Source: Spirochaetota bacterium
Lineage (GTDB): Bacteria > Spirochaetota > UBA4802 > UBA5550
NCBI GenBank assembly: GCA_016929135.1
Contig: JAFGJK010000088.1
Coordinates: 1-64,000 of the forward strand
Reading direction: 5' to 3'
DNA length: 64,000 bases
The notes under the pieces were generated by a model that worked only from the letters and a program-made list of their open reading frames with translations, searched no databases and was not told the origin of the DNA. Position 1 is the stretch's first letter; every line of letters begins with the position of its first letter. Positions 33,116-42,072 of the stretch are shown piece after piece. A program made the position numbers and the translations under genes.

Positions 33116-35635
33116 TTAGAATTTTATCTCCACGCCGAAGTTCGGGATCCAGGTCACCTCGTCCGATTTCGGGCGCCTCAATCTGGGATTGTTGGGGCCG
33201 TAGGGGAACCGGTAGTCCCAGCTGTACACGTTCCGGGGCTGGTAGTAATACCCGGTGAGGTTGATGAAATCCACGTACCAGCTCACGTAGCCCCACGAGT
33301 AATCCACCCGATAGGTGTAGCGGAAATCAAGCTGCTGGTTGTCCTCGAATCTGCTGGCGTTGGTCCTCCCGTACAACGGCACGTAGCGGTGGAGTCCCGG
33401 ATTCGCGGCCGCATACACCAGGTCCTCCGTGGAGCCCACGATCCTCGTGTAGGGCCTCCCGGTGTAGTACTGGAACCGGATGCTCCAGGTGTGCCGTCCC
33501 CGCGCCCCCTGTGGCCGGAAGGTCATGCCGGCCACGAGCTTCAGATTGTGCAGCTGCTCGTAATTGAAATTGGTCCACTGGTTTCCGTAGGGGTCGCCCA
33601 CCTGGTTGCGCGAGTCCCCGTAGAGGCCGGCGAAGGCGGGAAGGTTCGATCGCACCCGCGACCGGGAATAGGTGTAGTTGATCCACCCGTACAGCCCGTT
33701 CTCGTCCTCCCGCAGCTCCTTCTTCAGCATGACCTCGGCGCCGTACATCTTGGCCCTGCCGGAGCTGAATCCCTCGAGGGGCCGCCCGTCCGGCTCATAG
33801 TGGTAGTATCCCATGGCCAGGTCCCTGAAGGTGTTGTAGAAGCCCTCCACCTTTATCGAATAATCGCCCAGGAACCGCTGCTCCACGCCCACGACCCTGT
33901 GGATTGCCCGTTCCGGCTTCAGATCTCTCCCTATCTTCGCGATCTGGGGCATCGAGTTGAAGAGATAGGGATTGGTCTGGAAAAAGTAGCTGTACTGGCC
34001 CCCGGCGACGGAGAGGGTCGTGTCCGTGGGGAGCTCGATGCTCGCGACTCCCCGGGGGTCCACGATGGTCTCGCGGGTCCGGTGGAGATAATCGGCCCTG
34101 ACCCCCGGCTCCAGGGTCAGCCAGCCGAAGGTGAGCTTCGCCTGCAGGTATCCGCCCACGGTCTGATTGACTATATGATTGTCCAGGTACACGTTGGCGA
34201 AGGCGTTTTCGTCCGCCGGATTGAATCCGGTACCGCTTGTGGCGTTGAATATGCTCTTCCCCGTGGCGGTATAGTAGTAATAGGTGTACTCCACACCGCC
34301 GGTGAGCACCAGGTGGTCCTCCCAGGGCTCGGCGCGGAACATGTCCTTGACGCCGAAGATGTAGGGCCTCGAATCGACGTGCACGTTCTTAAGCCATGAG
34401 GCGGCGGTGGCGCTGGGCACGTCGAAGAAGGTGTAGTACTTCATCAGGGCGCCGTAGGCGATGACTCTGTTCCAGAAACGGCTGCCCGGCTGCCAGGTGT
34501 AATAGAGCCCCTGGCTGTGGGAGGTGTAATTTATCTTTATCTTCAACCCCATGAGAAGCGGATCGTCGCCGTCGGTGGGGTCCACCATGTCCCTGCTCGA
34601 GTCGAACAGCCGGAAGTAGTCGGAGCTCCCCATCAGGAGCACCGTCAGGGAATGGGCCCTGTTGAAGTTGTATCTCGCCTTGAACTGGTAGTCCCAGTAT
34701 TCGGGTATGTAGGTGATGGAGTCGCCGGTGACGAGCTTGTAGATCAGGGGTATCATGAGCGACAGGTAGCCGTACCGTCCCGAGGCGATCATATACCCTG
34801 CGTTTTCATACTCGTCGTCCTGACGGTACATATAGGAGGGCGATGCGAAGCTGATGCCGCCGGTGTTCTTGTTGCGGAGTATCGGAGCCTGTATCAGCGA
34901 CGCCGCGGAGATGAGCCCCATGTCGGCGTATCCCCCGAACTCCTTCACGTCGTCGACGGTGTTGATGGCGATGAGCGCGCCGTTGCAGGAACCGAACCTG
35001 GCGGGAAAGGCCGAGGAATAGAGATCGATCTCGCTCATGAGGTTGTTGTTGATGACCGAGTGCATGCCGCCGAAATGTATCGGATTGTAGATCGGTATCT
35101 CGTCGATGAGATACCTGTTCCACATCGTGCTCATCCCCCGTATCACCAGCGGGCCGAAGACGCCGTCCGTGCGTATGACCCCCGGCATGGAGGCCAGTGC
35201 GTTCACCGAATCGCCCAGGGAGCCGGGCACCTCCTTCAGCTCCTTCACCGTCATGGTGTAGCGCGACACCTTCTGGATGTCCCGCGACCCGGTGATGGTG
35301 ATCCCCTGGCCTCGGATGGTGAGCGGCTGCAGGTAGAAGTCGCGCACCGTGTTTTTCTGAAGGCTCACCCTGGTCCTCATCGACCTGAGCTTGTCCGAGG
35401 TGACGATGACCGTATATTCCCCCGGCTCCTTCACCGATATCCGGTAGGAGCCGCTCATGTCGGTATAGACCTTTTTCCTCTCCTCCAGTACCGCTACGGT
35501 GCCGAACTCCACCGGCCTCTTGGTCACTGAATCGATGATTCTACCGGAAAGGACGATGCCGTTCCCCTCCCGGGACCATGCGGACGATGCGACCGCGGCC
35601 AGCGCCGCGAACAGGCAAATACGAATCCATTTCAT
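33116..35635 (-). CDS. TonB-dependent outer-membrane receptor
   Basis: An 839-residue receptor. Signal peptide (about residues 1-22) leads to a carboxypeptidase-regulatory-like beta domain (about 28-105), a plug domain (about 110-230; LVIRGMSTMWNRYLIDEIPIY) and a 22-strand-type barrel ending in VEIKF with the terminal aromatic residue. It should import a ligand across the outer membrane with TonB energy. The ligand is unknown; siderophore and polymer uptake both fit. ATG at 35635 chosen because AGAGG sits eight bases before it; GTG 35644 and ATG 35641 are too close to that site. Confidence 0.88.
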   Translation of the reverse strand: MKWIRICLFAALAAVASSAWSREGNGIVLSGRIIDSVTKRPVEFGTVAVLEERKKVYTDMSGSYRISVKEPGEYTVIVTSDKLRSMRTRVSLQKNTVRDFYLQPLTIRGQGITITGSRDIQKVSRYTMTVKELKEVPGSLGDSVNALASMPGVIRTDGVFGPLVIRGMSTMWNRYLIDEIPIYNPIHFGGMHSVINNNLMSEIDLYSSAFPARFGSCNGALIAINTVDDVKEFGGYADMGLISAASLIQAPILRNKNTGGISFASPSYMYRQDDEYENAGYMIASGRYGYLSLMIPLIYKLVTGDSITYIPEYWDYQFKARYNFNRAHSLTVLLMGSSDYFRLFDSSRDMVDPTDGDDPLLMGLKIKINYTSHSQGLYYTWQPGSRFWNRVIAYGALMKYYTFFDVPSATAASWLKNVHVDSRPYIFGVKDMFRAEPWEDHLVLTGGVEYTYYYYTATGKSIFNATSGTGFNPADENAFANVYLDNHIVNQTVGGYLQAKLTFGWLTLEPGVRADYLHRTRETIVDPRGVASIELPTDTTLSVAGGQYSYFFQTNPYLFNSMPQIAKIGRDLKPERAIHRVVGVEQRFLGDYSIKVEGFYNTFRDLAMGYYHYEPDGRPLEGFSSGRAKMYGAEVMLKKELREDENGLYGWINYTYSRSRVRSNLPAFAGLYGDSRNQVGDPYGNQWTNFNYEQLHNLKLVAGMTFRPQGARGRHTWSIRFQYYTGRPYTRIVGSTEDLVYAAANPGLHRYVPLYGRTNASRFEDNQQLDFRYTYRVDYSWGYVSWYVDFINLTGYYYQPRNVYSWDYRFPYGPNNPRLRRPKSDEVTWIPNFGVEIKF

Positions 35636-35650
35636 ATCCATCACCTCTGA

Positions 35651-36301
35651 TCAATCCTCCAGTCTGAACCTGAGGGGCATTTCGAACTTCACCGGCACGT
35701 TCTTCCCCTGCACCACCGGCGGGGAAAACCTGACGTTCTGCAGTATGGTTATGGAATCCCTCGCAAAGGACTTGGCGATGGCGGTGTGTATGTCCGGGGG
35801 GAGCGCCTTCGACAGGCGTATGCCCAGGATCCTCACCGCCTTCACCCGCCCGTTGGAGGCGATGAGCAGCTCCACGTTGATCATCGCCTCGATCCCCTTC
35901 TCCCGTGCGATCCGCGGGTAGAGCTTCATGAGCCTGCCGATGGGGCGCGGCGGCACCACGTTGGGCTGGAAGGCCAGGTCCACGGCATTGGGATCGTCGG
36001 TCATGCCGTAGGCGCGGTCCACGTCGCTCTTGTTCGGATCGATCTCCCCCTCGGTGGGGGATACGTCTCTTCTGGTGACGCGCCGCGCCAGCTGGGATTG
36101 TATCTTGTCGATATCGAGAAAGACGATATCGTCCGTGGGGGTGATGTCCTCCTCCGTGAGCTCCAGCGGCGGCGAATAGAAGAGGATATAGCAGAACATC
36201 ACCATGGCGATGATGAAGGCAAAGCGGTAGGGATGCTGCTCCTGCCACTGCGCGATTTTTTTCAGCACCTCGGGATGGCGCTCGAATGCCTCGAGATTCA
36301 T
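35651..36301 (-). CDS. tonB: TonB energy-transducing protein
   Basis: A 216-residue TonB: cytoplasmic N-terminus of about 26 residues, one membrane helix (about 27-45, FAFIIAMVMFCYILFY), a periplasmic linker without the usual long Pro-rich stretch, and a C-terminal TonB domain (about 120-216; YPRIAREKGIEAMINVELLI). It links ExbB/ExbD proton flow to the receptor. Its ATG overlaps the exbD stop as ATGA, so it is translated with them. Confidence 0.88.
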   Translation of the reverse strand: MNLEAFERHPEVLKKIAQWQEQHPYRFAFIIAMVMFCYILFYSPPLELTEEDITPTDDIVFLDIDKIQSQLARRVTRRDVSPTEGEIDPNKSDVDRAYGMTDDPNAVDLAFQPNVVPPRPIGRLMKLYPRIAREKGIEAMINVELLIASNGRVKAVRILGIRLSKALPPDIHTAIAKSFARDSITILQNVRFSPPVVQGKNVPVKFEMPLRFRLED

Positions 36302-36717
36302 CGTGCCCCGCCTCTGTGTTTTTTTGATTCCGACATGAAGACGACGTTCAGGAAATCCTGGCCGCGCAGGGTATCCAGCACGGAGGCGATAATCCTGTAA
36401 TCGAGGTTCCTGTCCGCGGTGATCGAAACGGTCTTGTCCTTTTCCCCCTGCCTCATGGCCAGGAGATCGCTGAAATCCCCAAGGGTAGTCTTCTTGCTGT
36501 CCACGTAGAGTTCCCCCTGCTTCGATACCGTGATGTAGATGCTCTCCTGCTCCGCCGCCTGGGTCTCTGCCCTGGGAAGCTCCACCTCGACGCCCCGGGG
36601 CGGCTCCGTGGAGGTGGCGGCCATGAAGAACACCAGCAGGAGGAGCGCAAGATCCGCCATGGCGGACCCGATGGAAATGGTCCTGAGCCGTGAAAGGATC
36701 CCCTTGTTGCCGCTCAC
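36298..36717 (-). CDS. exbD: ExbD/TolR-type biopolymer transport protein (second copy)
   Basis: A 139-residue protein with one N-terminal membrane helix (about residues 17-37; GSAMADLALLLLVFFMAAT) carrying the conserved Asp in the helix, then a periplasmic domain (ITADRNLDYRIIASVLDTL). ExbD dimers form the proton-conducting rod of the TonB motor. It starts at a GTG that overlaps the stop of the other exbD by four bases. The presence of two ExbDs suggests a heteromeric stator. Confidence 0.87.
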   Translation of the reverse strand: MSGNKGILSRLRTISIGSAMADLALLLLVFFMAATSTEPPRGVEVELPRAETQAAEQESIYITVSKQGELYVDSKKTTLGDFSDLLAMRQGEKDKTVSITADRNLDYRIIASVLDTLRGQDFLNVVFMSESKKHRGGAR

Positions 36718-37163
36718 CGCCCGCCTCCTGTCGTGTTCTTCACCGAGACCCTCCGTATGCCGGTTTCACGGGCGACGCTCAGGGTGTCAACGAGCCGGTC
36801 GTATTTCACATCGGGGGCCATGGCGATTATCAGAACCCTCGTGCGGTCCCCCCGGATGAACTCCTTCATCTCGCGGACAAAGGTTTCCCTGGAGAGCACC
36901 TTCCCCCTGTAGGAAAAACCGTCGTCCGCCGGCGCCACCTCGGCGATCTGGTCTTCCGTGAGCCGTACCGTCGTTGAGTTTCGCGAGGGGAGGGAGAAGA
37001 AAATCCCCTCCCTCAGCACGAAGGAGCTTGTTACGATAAAGAATATCAGCAGCAGAAAGGCGATGTCGCCGATGGAGACCGATTCAAAGGGCGTGTGCTC
37101 CGACAGCCGTTTTCCCCGCGCCCTCCGCTGGACGATTCGCCGTATCAGCGTGGCCTTATCCAT
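36714..37163 (-). CDS. exbD: ExbD/TolR-type biopolymer transport protein (first copy)
   Basis: A 149-residue ExbD-like protein. A 35-residue basic cytoplasmic start precedes the membrane helix (SIGDIAFLLLIFFIVTSSF, about residues 31-50) with the conserved Asp. The periplasmic domain has LIIAMAPDVKYDRLVDTL and ends VSVKNTTGGGR. The ATG at 37163 lies inside the exbB end (8-base overlap). An upstream frame extension inside exbB was rejected as a shadow. Confidence 0.87.
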   Translation of the reverse strand: MDKATLIRRIVQRRARGKRLSEHTPFESVSIGDIAFLLLIFFIVTSSFVLREGIFFSLPSRNSTTVRLTEDQIAEVAPADDGFSYRGKVLSRETFVREMKEFIRGDRTRVLIIAMAPDVKYDRLVDTLSVARETGIRRVSVKNTTGGGR

Positions 37164-37953
37164 TGAACACGCCCTCCTGGGTCTCGCCGGGAAGCTCCTC
37201 GGTGAGCCGCGGCAGGCCGGAGCAGATACTGTCGATGGCCTCGTCCGCCTGGGCGAACCTGTTCTGGATGACGTGGGAGAACAGGTAGTAGAAGAAGAGG
37301 GTGGGGGCCGCCACCATGAGCCCGCCTGCGGTGGTGATGAGCGCCTGCTGGATCCCCACCGCAACGACCCGGGCGTTCACCGTGGTCGCGGCGGCGATGG
37401 CCGCGAAGGCGGTGATCATGCCGGTGACCGTGCCCAGGAAGCCCAGGATGGGGGCGAGGTTCCCGATTCCGGAGAGGAAGGCCATCCCCCGCTCCAGTCC
37501 GTTCACGTAGATCTGGAAGGCCCCCTTCAACTCGTCCTCCCGGTCCTCGCGGTAGCGGGTCGCGGATTTGTTCGACAGCTCCGTCATGAGCCCCGGGACC
37601 TGGGAGCTGCTCCAGATCCTGTTTTTCGTAAAGAAAACTATCCTCTCGATGATGATGGTGAGGGCGATCAGCCCCAGCAGGAGGATGGGGACCATAACGG
37701 GCCCGCCCCTCTTGACCGTGCTGAACAGGGAGGAACCGGGCTCCTCGCTCGAATCGCCCTGCGCGCCGGCGTTGTCCTGAGACACGTTCTGGGCGGCTGG
37801 CTCCGGCTCCGCCTTCACCTCCTGCGCCTGCGCGGTATTGGTCGGGAAAAGCTTCCCCTCCTCGCCGAATAGCGGATTCGCCGGTCTCCCGGAATAGGGG
37901 AGTGCGGCGAGCATGCAAATCATTGCGACTATGAATACCCTGGTCTTTGACAT
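37156..37953 (-). CDS. exbB: ExbB/TolQ-type proton channel protein
   Basis: A 265-residue MotA/TolQ/ExbB protein. It has an N-terminal signal sequence (about residues 5-24) and an acidic/Gln-rich periplasmic segment with no family similarity (about 30-80), then three membrane helices. The conserved core GIGNLAPILGFLGTVTGMI lies near 160-178 and a later TAGGLMVAAPTLFFYY near 215. It forms the pore with ExbD. GAGG lies six to eight bases before ATG 37953. It starts the transport gene run, 182 bases after the histidine-kinase gene ends. Confidence 0.87.
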   Translation of the reverse strand: MSKTRVFIVAMICMLAALPYSGRPANPLFGEEGKLFPTNTAQAQEVKAEPEPAAQNVSQDNAGAQGDSSEEPGSSLFSTVKRGGPVMVPILLLGLIALTIIIERIVFFTKNRIWSSSQVPGLMTELSNKSATRYREDREDELKGAFQIYVNGLERGMAFLSGIGNLAPILGFLGTVTGMITAFAAIAAATTVNARVVAVGIQQALITTAGGLMVAAPTLFFYYLFSHVIQNRFAQADEAIDSICSGLPRLTEELPGETQEGVFNG

Positions 37954-38134
37954 CGCGAACCTCTTTGAACGCATGATGATCGATTTGAGCGGGATTTTCC
38001 GCGTCGCGGCTGTGGAGCGGCATCGCCCCGGTGGGGGCACGTAGACATACAGCCAGGCGGTCACACTCTATGGGGCAGAAGGTAGCATGGGAAGATTAAT
38101 GGAGGGTTAAGGCTGCATTAAAATTCATTAATAT

Positions 38135-39592
38135 TCATGGAAAATACAAAAAAAACGAGGTTCCCGCGCCGGGCCTGCTTCGCACCGTCACCTTTCCGCC
38201 GTGGAGGTCCAGTATTTTTTTCACGATGGTGAGACCCAGGCCGCTGCCGCCTGTTTTTCCCGAACGCGACTTGTCCACACGGTAAAACCGGTCGAATACC
38301 AGGGGGAGGTCCTTTCGGGGAATCCCGATGCCGGTGTCGGAGATGATGAAGAGGGCCTTCATGCCGTGCCCCTCCCCGTCGTCCGGTCTTTTCAGCGTCA
38401 CCTCCACGGAACCCCCTTCCGGCGTGTATTTCACCGCGTTCTGGATGAGGTTCGACAGGAGCCGGCGCATGAGCCCGGGCTCGCAGCGTATCGTGATCTC
38501 GTCGATCCTTTTCAGCGTCAGGGCGATGTTCCTGGCTCCGGCGGCCCCGCAGTTTTCCTCGTACACCTCCATGACCAGGCTGTCCAGCTCGGTCTCGCTG
38601 AAGGCGATGGACATCCTCCGCGTGTCCATGCGGGAGAGGAACAGGAGGTTGTCGATGATCCCCGAAAGCCTCTCTGATTCCTCCCGGAGCGAGCGGAGCG
38701 TTTCGGCGTATTCCTCGGCGCCCCTGCCGCTCCTGAGCGCCACCTCGATCTCCCCCCGTATAACCGTGACCGGCGTGCGGAGCTCGTGCGCCACGTCGTC
38801 GGAAAACTGGCGCACCTGGTCGAAGGAGCGCTGGAGTCGTCCGATCATCTCGTTCAGGGTGCCGGCCAGGAGGGCGATTTCGTCGTTGCCGTGGGCGGGG
38901 GGGATCCGCCGGGAGAGATCCTCGGCCGTGATGCTTCGCGCCGTGGCCGCCATTTCGCGGACAGGACGGAAGGTTCGCTTCATGAAATAATAGCCTGAAA
39001 CCGATATCACCGCCAGAAGGAGCGGCCAGACGGAAAGGAATTTCAGCAGTATGTTCTCGAGGGTGTTGTTGATGTTCTCCATGGACACGCCCATGTGGAG
39101 CAGGTACTCGTTTCCGCCGGAGTCGACGACCCTTTTCGAGAAAACCCTCAGGGGATAGGGGAAGACCTGCTCCGCCGTTTCCACCCAGGTTTCCCCCCGG
39201 ACCACCGCATCGTAACAGCGCCGCGTCAGGGGTATGTAGCGCCCGCCCAGGGCATCGTTCCTCACGATGATGAGGGGCTGGTCGCCGAATTCGGCGGGGA
39301 AGTCCACGAGCTGGCCGTAGGCCGGGTTGAGCAACAAATCCACGCCGATGAAATCGTTGAAGCGGCTGCGGTATTCCTCCCGGGAGAATACGAAGGGGCC
39401 AGGACCGGAACCGATCTTCTCGGCCGCGGTATTTACCCGCTTTTTGAATTCCCGGTCGAATTTCTCCGCGATGTCGTTGCTGAAAATCGAATGGGAGAAC
39501 ACCCGGTAGGAAAAATAGAACATGGCGACGAAGAGCAGCGTGATGGTCCCTATGTAGAGGAGGGTGAACCTGGAACGGACGGAGAGTTTCAC
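38135..39592 (-). CDS. Sensor histidine kinase (CusS/heavy-metal type)
   Basis: A 485-residue membrane kinase. Two helices (about residues 10-30 and 182-205) enclose a periplasmic sensor of about 150 residues. HAMP follows (about 205-258), then the H-box DVAHELRTPVTVIRGEIEVAL (His about 272; quoted in part: VAHELRTP), N-box LIQNAVKYTPEG, D-box DTGIG and G-box GSGLGLTIVKK. It should phosphorylate the adjacent OmpR-type regulator. GTG start with GGGAG close by. The layout matches CusS-like metal sensors, but no clear metal ligands stand out in the sensor. Confidence 0.9.
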   Translation of the reverse strand: MKLSVRSRFTLLYIGTITLLFVAMFYFSYRVFSHSIFSNDIAEKFDREFKKRVNTAAEKIGSGPGPFVFSREEYRSRFNDFIGVDLLLNPAYGQLVDFPAEFGDQPLIIVRNDALGGRYIPLTRRCYDAVVRGETWVETAEQVFPYPLRVFSKRVVDSGGNEYLLHMGVSMENINNTLENILLKFLSVWPLLLAVISVSGYYFMKRTFRPVREMAATARSITAEDLSRRIPPAHGNDEIALLAGTLNEMIGRLQRSFDQVRQFSDDVAHELRTPVTVIRGEIEVALRSGRGAEEYAETLRSLREESERLSGIIDNLLFLSRMDTRRMSIAFSETELDSLVMEVYEENCGAAGARNIALTLKRIDEITIRCEPGLMRRLLSNLIQNAVKYTPEGGSVEVTLKRPDDGEGHGMKALFIISDTGIGIPRKDLPLVFDRFYRVDKSRSGKTGGSGLGLTIVKKILDLHGGKVTVRSRPGAGTSFFLYFP

Positions 39593-39641
39593 CTGGCTCC
39601 CCTCCGGTGCGCCAGTGGCTGAAGCTGAACCTTCACCGGGA

Positions 39642-40310
39642 TCACTCCTTCAGGACAAAGCCCATGCCGCGTATCGTATGGAGCAGTTTTTTTTCATGAC
39701 CGCGGTCTATCTTGTTGCGCAGATGGTGGATGTAGACGTTCACCGTGTTGGCCAGGGAATCGAAGTTCATGTCCCACACGTGCTCGATGATCTGTGTCTC
39801 CGTGAGGACCCTCCCCTGGTTCCGCATGAAGTATTCCAGAAGGGCGTACTCCTTGCCGGTGAGCTCCACGGTCCTGCCGCCGCGGTTCACCGTGCGCGAC
39901 GACGGATCCAGCGTCAGGTCCCCCAGGCGGAGCGCCTCCTCCCGGTACTGCTGCGAGCGCCGGAGAAGCGCCCTGATCCTGGCAAGCAGCTCGTCGAAGG
40001 AGAAGGGTTTGGTGAGGTAGTCGTCGGCGCCGGCGTCGAGGCCTGACACCTTGTCCTGGAGCCTGTCCCTGGCGGTGAGCATGAGGATCGGCGCGTGCAC
40101 CTTTTTCCCCCGCAGCTCGCGGCAGATGGTATAGCCGTCCTTTTTCGGGAGCATGAGATCGAGGATTATCAGGTCGTAGGCGTTCTCGCAGGCCCAGTGC
40201 GCGCCGTCCTCTCCGTCGTGTGAGACGTCCACGGCATACTGCTCCTCCTCGAGCCCCTTCTGTATGAAGTGGGCCACCTTCTCGTCGTCTTCGATGATCA
40301 GTATTCTCAT
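39642..40310 (-). CDS. OmpR/PhoB-family response regulator (CusR-like)
   Basis: A 222-residue regulator: receiver domain with acidic pocket EDD (residues 7-9), phospho-acceptor in DLIILDLMLP (Asp about 51) and Lys in YLTKPFS (about 101). A winged-helix DNA-binding domain follows (about 125-222; LTGKEYALLEYF; NTVNVYIHHLRNKID). It is the partner of the downstream kinase (49-base gap). Placement just upstream of exbB makes the TonB-type transport genes its most likely targets. Confidence 0.92.
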   Translation of the reverse strand: MRILIIEDDEKVAHFIQKGLEEEQYAVDVSHDGEDGAHWACENAYDLIILDLMLPKKDGYTICRELRGKKVHAPILMLTARDRLQDKVSGLDAGADDYLTKPFSFDELLARIRALLRRSQQYREEALRLGDLTLDPSSRTVNRGGRTVELTGKEYALLEYFMRNQGRVLTETQIIEHVWDMNFDSLANTVNVYIHHLRNKIDRGHEKKLLHTIRGMGFVLKE

Positions 40311-40680
40311 GGATTATGCGCCACCGTCTCACGAGAAATCCCGTGGACCCCTCTCGGGGGTGGGTGAGGTATGATATGCGGCCTGGGGGGGAAAAAGCAA
40401 ATGTTTTTCATCTCTGCGGCATGTAAATGACCGGCCCAGATTGAAAGGCATGAGCATAGCTTGTCATGGGCGGATGCCGGAATCCCTGCTTCCGGTTTTT
40501 ATTTTGCGAGTCACAGGGTTTTTGAATTCGAGCCGATGATGGCGCAATGAACTGCTATTGTCGGAACAAGCCGATGCGATCAAGTCCGATCCGCCATCGC
40601 CGCAGAGGCCCCTCTTTTTGAATATCCTTTGTCATGCAAAATACCGCTTGCCACTGGCAAACTATGATTATGCTGGTGCC
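40311..40680. other. Divergent intergenic region between the response regulator and an MFS gene
   Basis: About 370 bases. It should carry the promoters of both flanking genes. It includes a plus-strand terminator-like hairpin (40477-40505) with no upstream plus-strand gene, and the short motif CGAGAAATCCCG (40332-40343), similar to sequence in two other gaps (near 29.67 and 53.73 kb). Confidence 0.5.
40477..40505 (+). terminator. Orphan intrinsic terminator, possible end of a small RNA
   Basis: CCGGAA / TTCCGG arms with a 7-base loop followed directly by TTTTTATTTT. It is oriented on the plus strand, where no gene lies upstream for over 4 kb, so it may end an unannotated short transcript or block readthrough toward the MFS gene. 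Confidence 0.5.
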
Positions 40681-41859
40681 ATGAAACGCTTCAGTCCCAT
40701 ATTCTACCGCCTGGCCCTGGCGAATTTCCTCTTCTTCATGGGGAACTCGCTCTTTATCCTGTTCCCCGTGTACCTGAAAAGCCTGGGGGCGCCCGAGTCC
40801 TTCATCGGGTTCATGAACGGCATCGACAAGATCTTCATCATCGCCGCCGCGGCGGCCATCGGCACCCTCATGCAGGGGCGCGATCCCGTCAAACTCCTCA
40901 GGCTCGGGTACTGTGTGTGCGCCGTCGCCTTCGCCTCCTACATGACGATCACCGAGGCCTCCTGGCTGGTGCTGCCGGTGAGGATGCTGCACGGGATCGG
41001 CTTTTCGCTTTCGATGATCCTGGGGACCACCATCATCTTCGGCAGCGTCAAGATGGAGGACGCGGTGGAGGCGATCGGCCTCTACGGCATCACCGGGGCC
41101 ATCACCAACGCCCTGAGCCCCTTCCTGGGGGAGACGCTGGTGGCGTACGGCTGCCCCTACCGCTTCGTCTTTCTGCTGGCCGCGCTCCTGGTGCTTGCGA
41201 GCCTGGGCATCACCTTTTTCATCCATCCGGCCGGGGGGCATGCCCCCGGCGCCCCGCGGCGCGCCTCCGGGGCCGTGCGCCTGCTGGGGGACCGGCGCTT
41301 CCTCATGGTCTCCGTCACCACGCTGATCTTCGGGGGGATCTTCGGCGTCATCATCACCTACCTGCCGAATTACGTGCGCGCATCAACGGATTACCGGTTT
41401 TCCTGGTTTTTCATCACCTACATCGCCGTGCTCGTGGCGATACGGTTCACCCTTTTACGCGCCGTGAACCGCACGAACCGGAGTGCGCTGATCATGGCCG
41501 CCTTCGGCGCCGGCGTCATGACCTGTCTGATACTGAACTGCATCCGGTATTTCCCCCTCTTTCTCATGACCGGCGTCCTCTACGGGATCACCCACGGCGT
41601 CCTGTACCCGGTGATGAACACGGTGACGGTGAGCATCGTCCCGGAGCATGACCGTGGCGGCGCCAACGCCCTCTTCACCGCCTTCTTCAGCGGCGGTTCC
41701 ATGGTCTTTTCTTTCGGGCTGGGGCACCTTATCGATTATACCGGCACCTACCTGGCCGCGTTCAATTTCTGCGCGGCGGCGGGGGGCGTCGCCATGGCGA
41801 TCATCGCCGCGGCGACGCTCCGGTACGGCCCCCGCGGTCTCTCCGCCCCCCCGGACTGA
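40681..41859 (+). CDS. MFS transporter
   Basis: A 392-residue major facilitator with 12 predicted helices in two halves, the second opening near FLMVSVTTLIFGGIFGVII (about residue 202). It lacks a strong antiporter motif C, and no substrate family is recognised; drug or metabolite export is possible. The ATG at 40681 begins a normal MFS N-terminus (FSPIFYRLALANFLFFMGN). GGTG stands close to the start. An in-frame extension of 41 codons upstream was not chosen. Confidence 0.82.
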   Translation: MKRFSPIFYRLALANFLFFMGNSLFILFPVYLKSLGAPESFIGFMNGIDKIFIIAAAAAIGTLMQGRDPVKLLRLGYCVCAVAFASYMTITEASWLVLPVRMLHGIGFSLSMILGTTIIFGSVKMEDAVEAIGLYGITGAITNALSPFLGETLVAYGCPYRFVFLLAALLVLASLGITFFIHPAGGHAPGAPRRASGAVRLLGDRRFLMVSVTTLIFGGIFGVIITYLPNYVRASTDYRFSWFFITYIAVLVAIRFTLLRAVNRTNRSALIMAAFGAGVMTCLILNCIRYFPLFLMTGVLYGITHGVLYPVMNTVTVSIVPEHDRGGANALFTAFFSGGSMVFSFGLGHLIDYTGTYLAAFNFCAAAGGVAMAIIAAATLRYGPRGLSAPPD

Positions 41860-42072
41860 TCCCCGCTCACCAGTATCCCCGCGGGAGCGGGAAATGGACG
41901 AATTAATGGTTGCACATTTAGGGGGATGCTGTTGTCTGTCCTCAGAGCCGCTCCTTGGCCTGACATGATGTGTTTTACGCAGAGTGCCGACTGAAAAAGA
42001 TAACCCGGCATCGCGTTCCGTGGGGGATGTCGCTGACCTGCAATTATTTATATCATATGCAAGGAGAGGCTT

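Noticed and set aside
40510..40540. Sequence resembling a tRNA T-loop (TTCGAGCC)
   Set aside because: No acceptor, D or anticodon stem can be formed around it.
41862..41891. Hairpin after the MFS gene at 41.86 kb
   Set aside because: Only a 7-base stem with a 16-base loop and no T-run; too weak to list as a terminator.
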